DNA from: JBKEDC01 sp047974225
GTDB lineage: Bacteria; Bacteroidota; Bacteroidia; Bacteroidales; Prolixibacteraceae
NCBI GenBank assembly: GCA_047974225.1
Contig: JBKECD010000169.1
Location: 1 to 5,351, forward strand
Direction of reading: 5' to 3'
DNA length: 5,351 bases
Part shown: positions 5,223 through 5,351 of the stretch, one piece after another
Numbering within the stretch: the stretch's first letter is position 1
How the letters are laid out: every line of letters starts with the position of its first letter
The notes under the pieces: generated by a model
What the model was told of the DNA's origin: nothing
What the model saw: the letters and a program-made list of their open reading frames with translations, nothing else
Databases searched by the model: none
Program-made: the position numbers and the translations under genes

Positions 5223-5236
5223 GATGAATCTGGGGG
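5217..5236. repeat. Stem-loop CCCC(T)AGA / TCT(G)GGGG
   Basis: CCCCTAGA (5217-5224) pairs with TCTGGGGG (5229-5236), with one T-G wobble and a TGAA loop. No T run follows on either strand, so it is better called a stem-loop than a terminator. It may lie in the 3' untranslated region of the right-edge gene. Confidence 0.6.
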
Positions 5237-5240
5237 TTAT

Positions 5241-5302
5241 GCACAGTCAAGTCCGCTGGACTTGCAAGGTTTAGTTTGAAGGTTGTCCTTCAATGATTGT
5301 GC
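5241..5302. other. Two-hairpin, three-way-junction-like element
   Basis: GCACAGT (5241-5247) pairs with ATTGTGC (5296-5302), with one G-T wobble. Between them are two perfect 7-bp hairpins: CAAGTCC/GGACTTG (5248-5254 and 5258-5264, loop GCT) and TTGAAGG/CCTTCAA (5276-5282 and 5287-5293, loop TTGT). The element spans the stop codon of the right-edge gene (5273-5271). On the minus strand it would fold at the very end of that message. I recognise no known RNA family in it. Confidence 0.5.
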
Positions 5303-5351
5303 CTCGATTGCCTGAAATTTTTAAATTACCCACATTGCCTGCATCTACATA
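5271..5351 (-). CDS. C-terminal fragment of an unidentified gene (enters from the right edge)
   Basis: Reading left from 5351, 26 codons are open and end in TAA at 5273-5271. The peptide begins YVDAGNVGNLKISG and continues NRGTIIEGQPSN. The composition is Gly/Asn-rich with alternating hydrophobics (VGNLKISG, TIIEG), which suggests beta structure, as in beta-helix or beta-sandwich surface proteins. Too little is present to assign a family. The orientation matches every other gene in the window. The other frames here are no better, so the coding call rests on the open frame reaching the edge and a plausible amino-acid pattern. Confidence 0.55.
   Translation of the reverse strand, partial: YVDAGNVGNLKISGNRGTIIEGQPSN

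Noticed and set aside
5171..5351. Insertion-sequence end
   Set aside because: The palindromes resemble transposon-related repeats, but there is no transposase frame, no terminal inverted repeat pair bounding a segment, and no target-site duplication that I can see.
1..5351. tRNA, rRNA or other known structured RNA genes
   Set aside because: No GTTCRA-type T-arm with matching acceptor stem or rRNA-like stretch was found by eye; the foldable 5241-5302 element does not fit a tRNA.

Overview
The window looks like chromosomal DNA from a member of the Bacteroidota (Bacteroidetes). The reasons are a GldF/GldG-type gliding/ABC-2 gene, a promoter of the Bacteroidetes form (TTG, 19 bp, TAnnTTTG), A-rich leaders in place of Shine-Dalgarno sites, and C/G-rich palindromic intergenic repeats. 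I cannot name the genus. Every gene I can support lies on the minus strand, so the window is read here from high to low coordinates.

Right end (5351 to 5074): the last 26 codons of a gene enter from the right edge and stop at 5271. They are followed by a 197-bp intergenic stretch with four stem-loops, a 20-bp tandem duplication and a perfect 20-bp palindrome. Next come a candidate promoter and a 204-residue outer-membrane beta-barrel protein (5073 to 4459).

Middle (4458 to 668): a 211-bp intergenic stretch is almost wholly built of repeats. It holds two tandem copies of a CCCCTCC/GGAGGGG hairpin and a third copy carrying a CTGAGCG-type palindrome in its loop. It is followed by three overlapping genes: a lipoprotein, a small HEAT-like alpha-solenoid protein, and an 804-residue fusion of GldF (ABC-2 permease) with GldG (auxiliary transport component). 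The overlaps (ATGA, then TAG/GTG with an ATG 6 bp further on) indicate one translationally coupled operon. No ATPase partner (GldA) is in the window.

Left end (612 to 1): a HipBST-like toxin-antitoxin module. An XRE/HipB-type repressor overlaps, by ATGA, a stand-alone HipA N-terminal-domain protein (HipS-like). The first 21 codons of what should be the HipA/HipT-type kinase follow and run off the left edge. The module has its own promoter, and an imperfect dyad covering the upstream promoter element is a good candidate for the HipB operator.

The most notable points are the split HipA toxin with its operator-over-promoter arrangement, the GldF-GldG fusion, the nested repeat at 4389-4457, and a foldable 62-nt element that overlaps the stop codon of the right-edge gene. 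I saw no RNA gene, CRISPR array or transposase.
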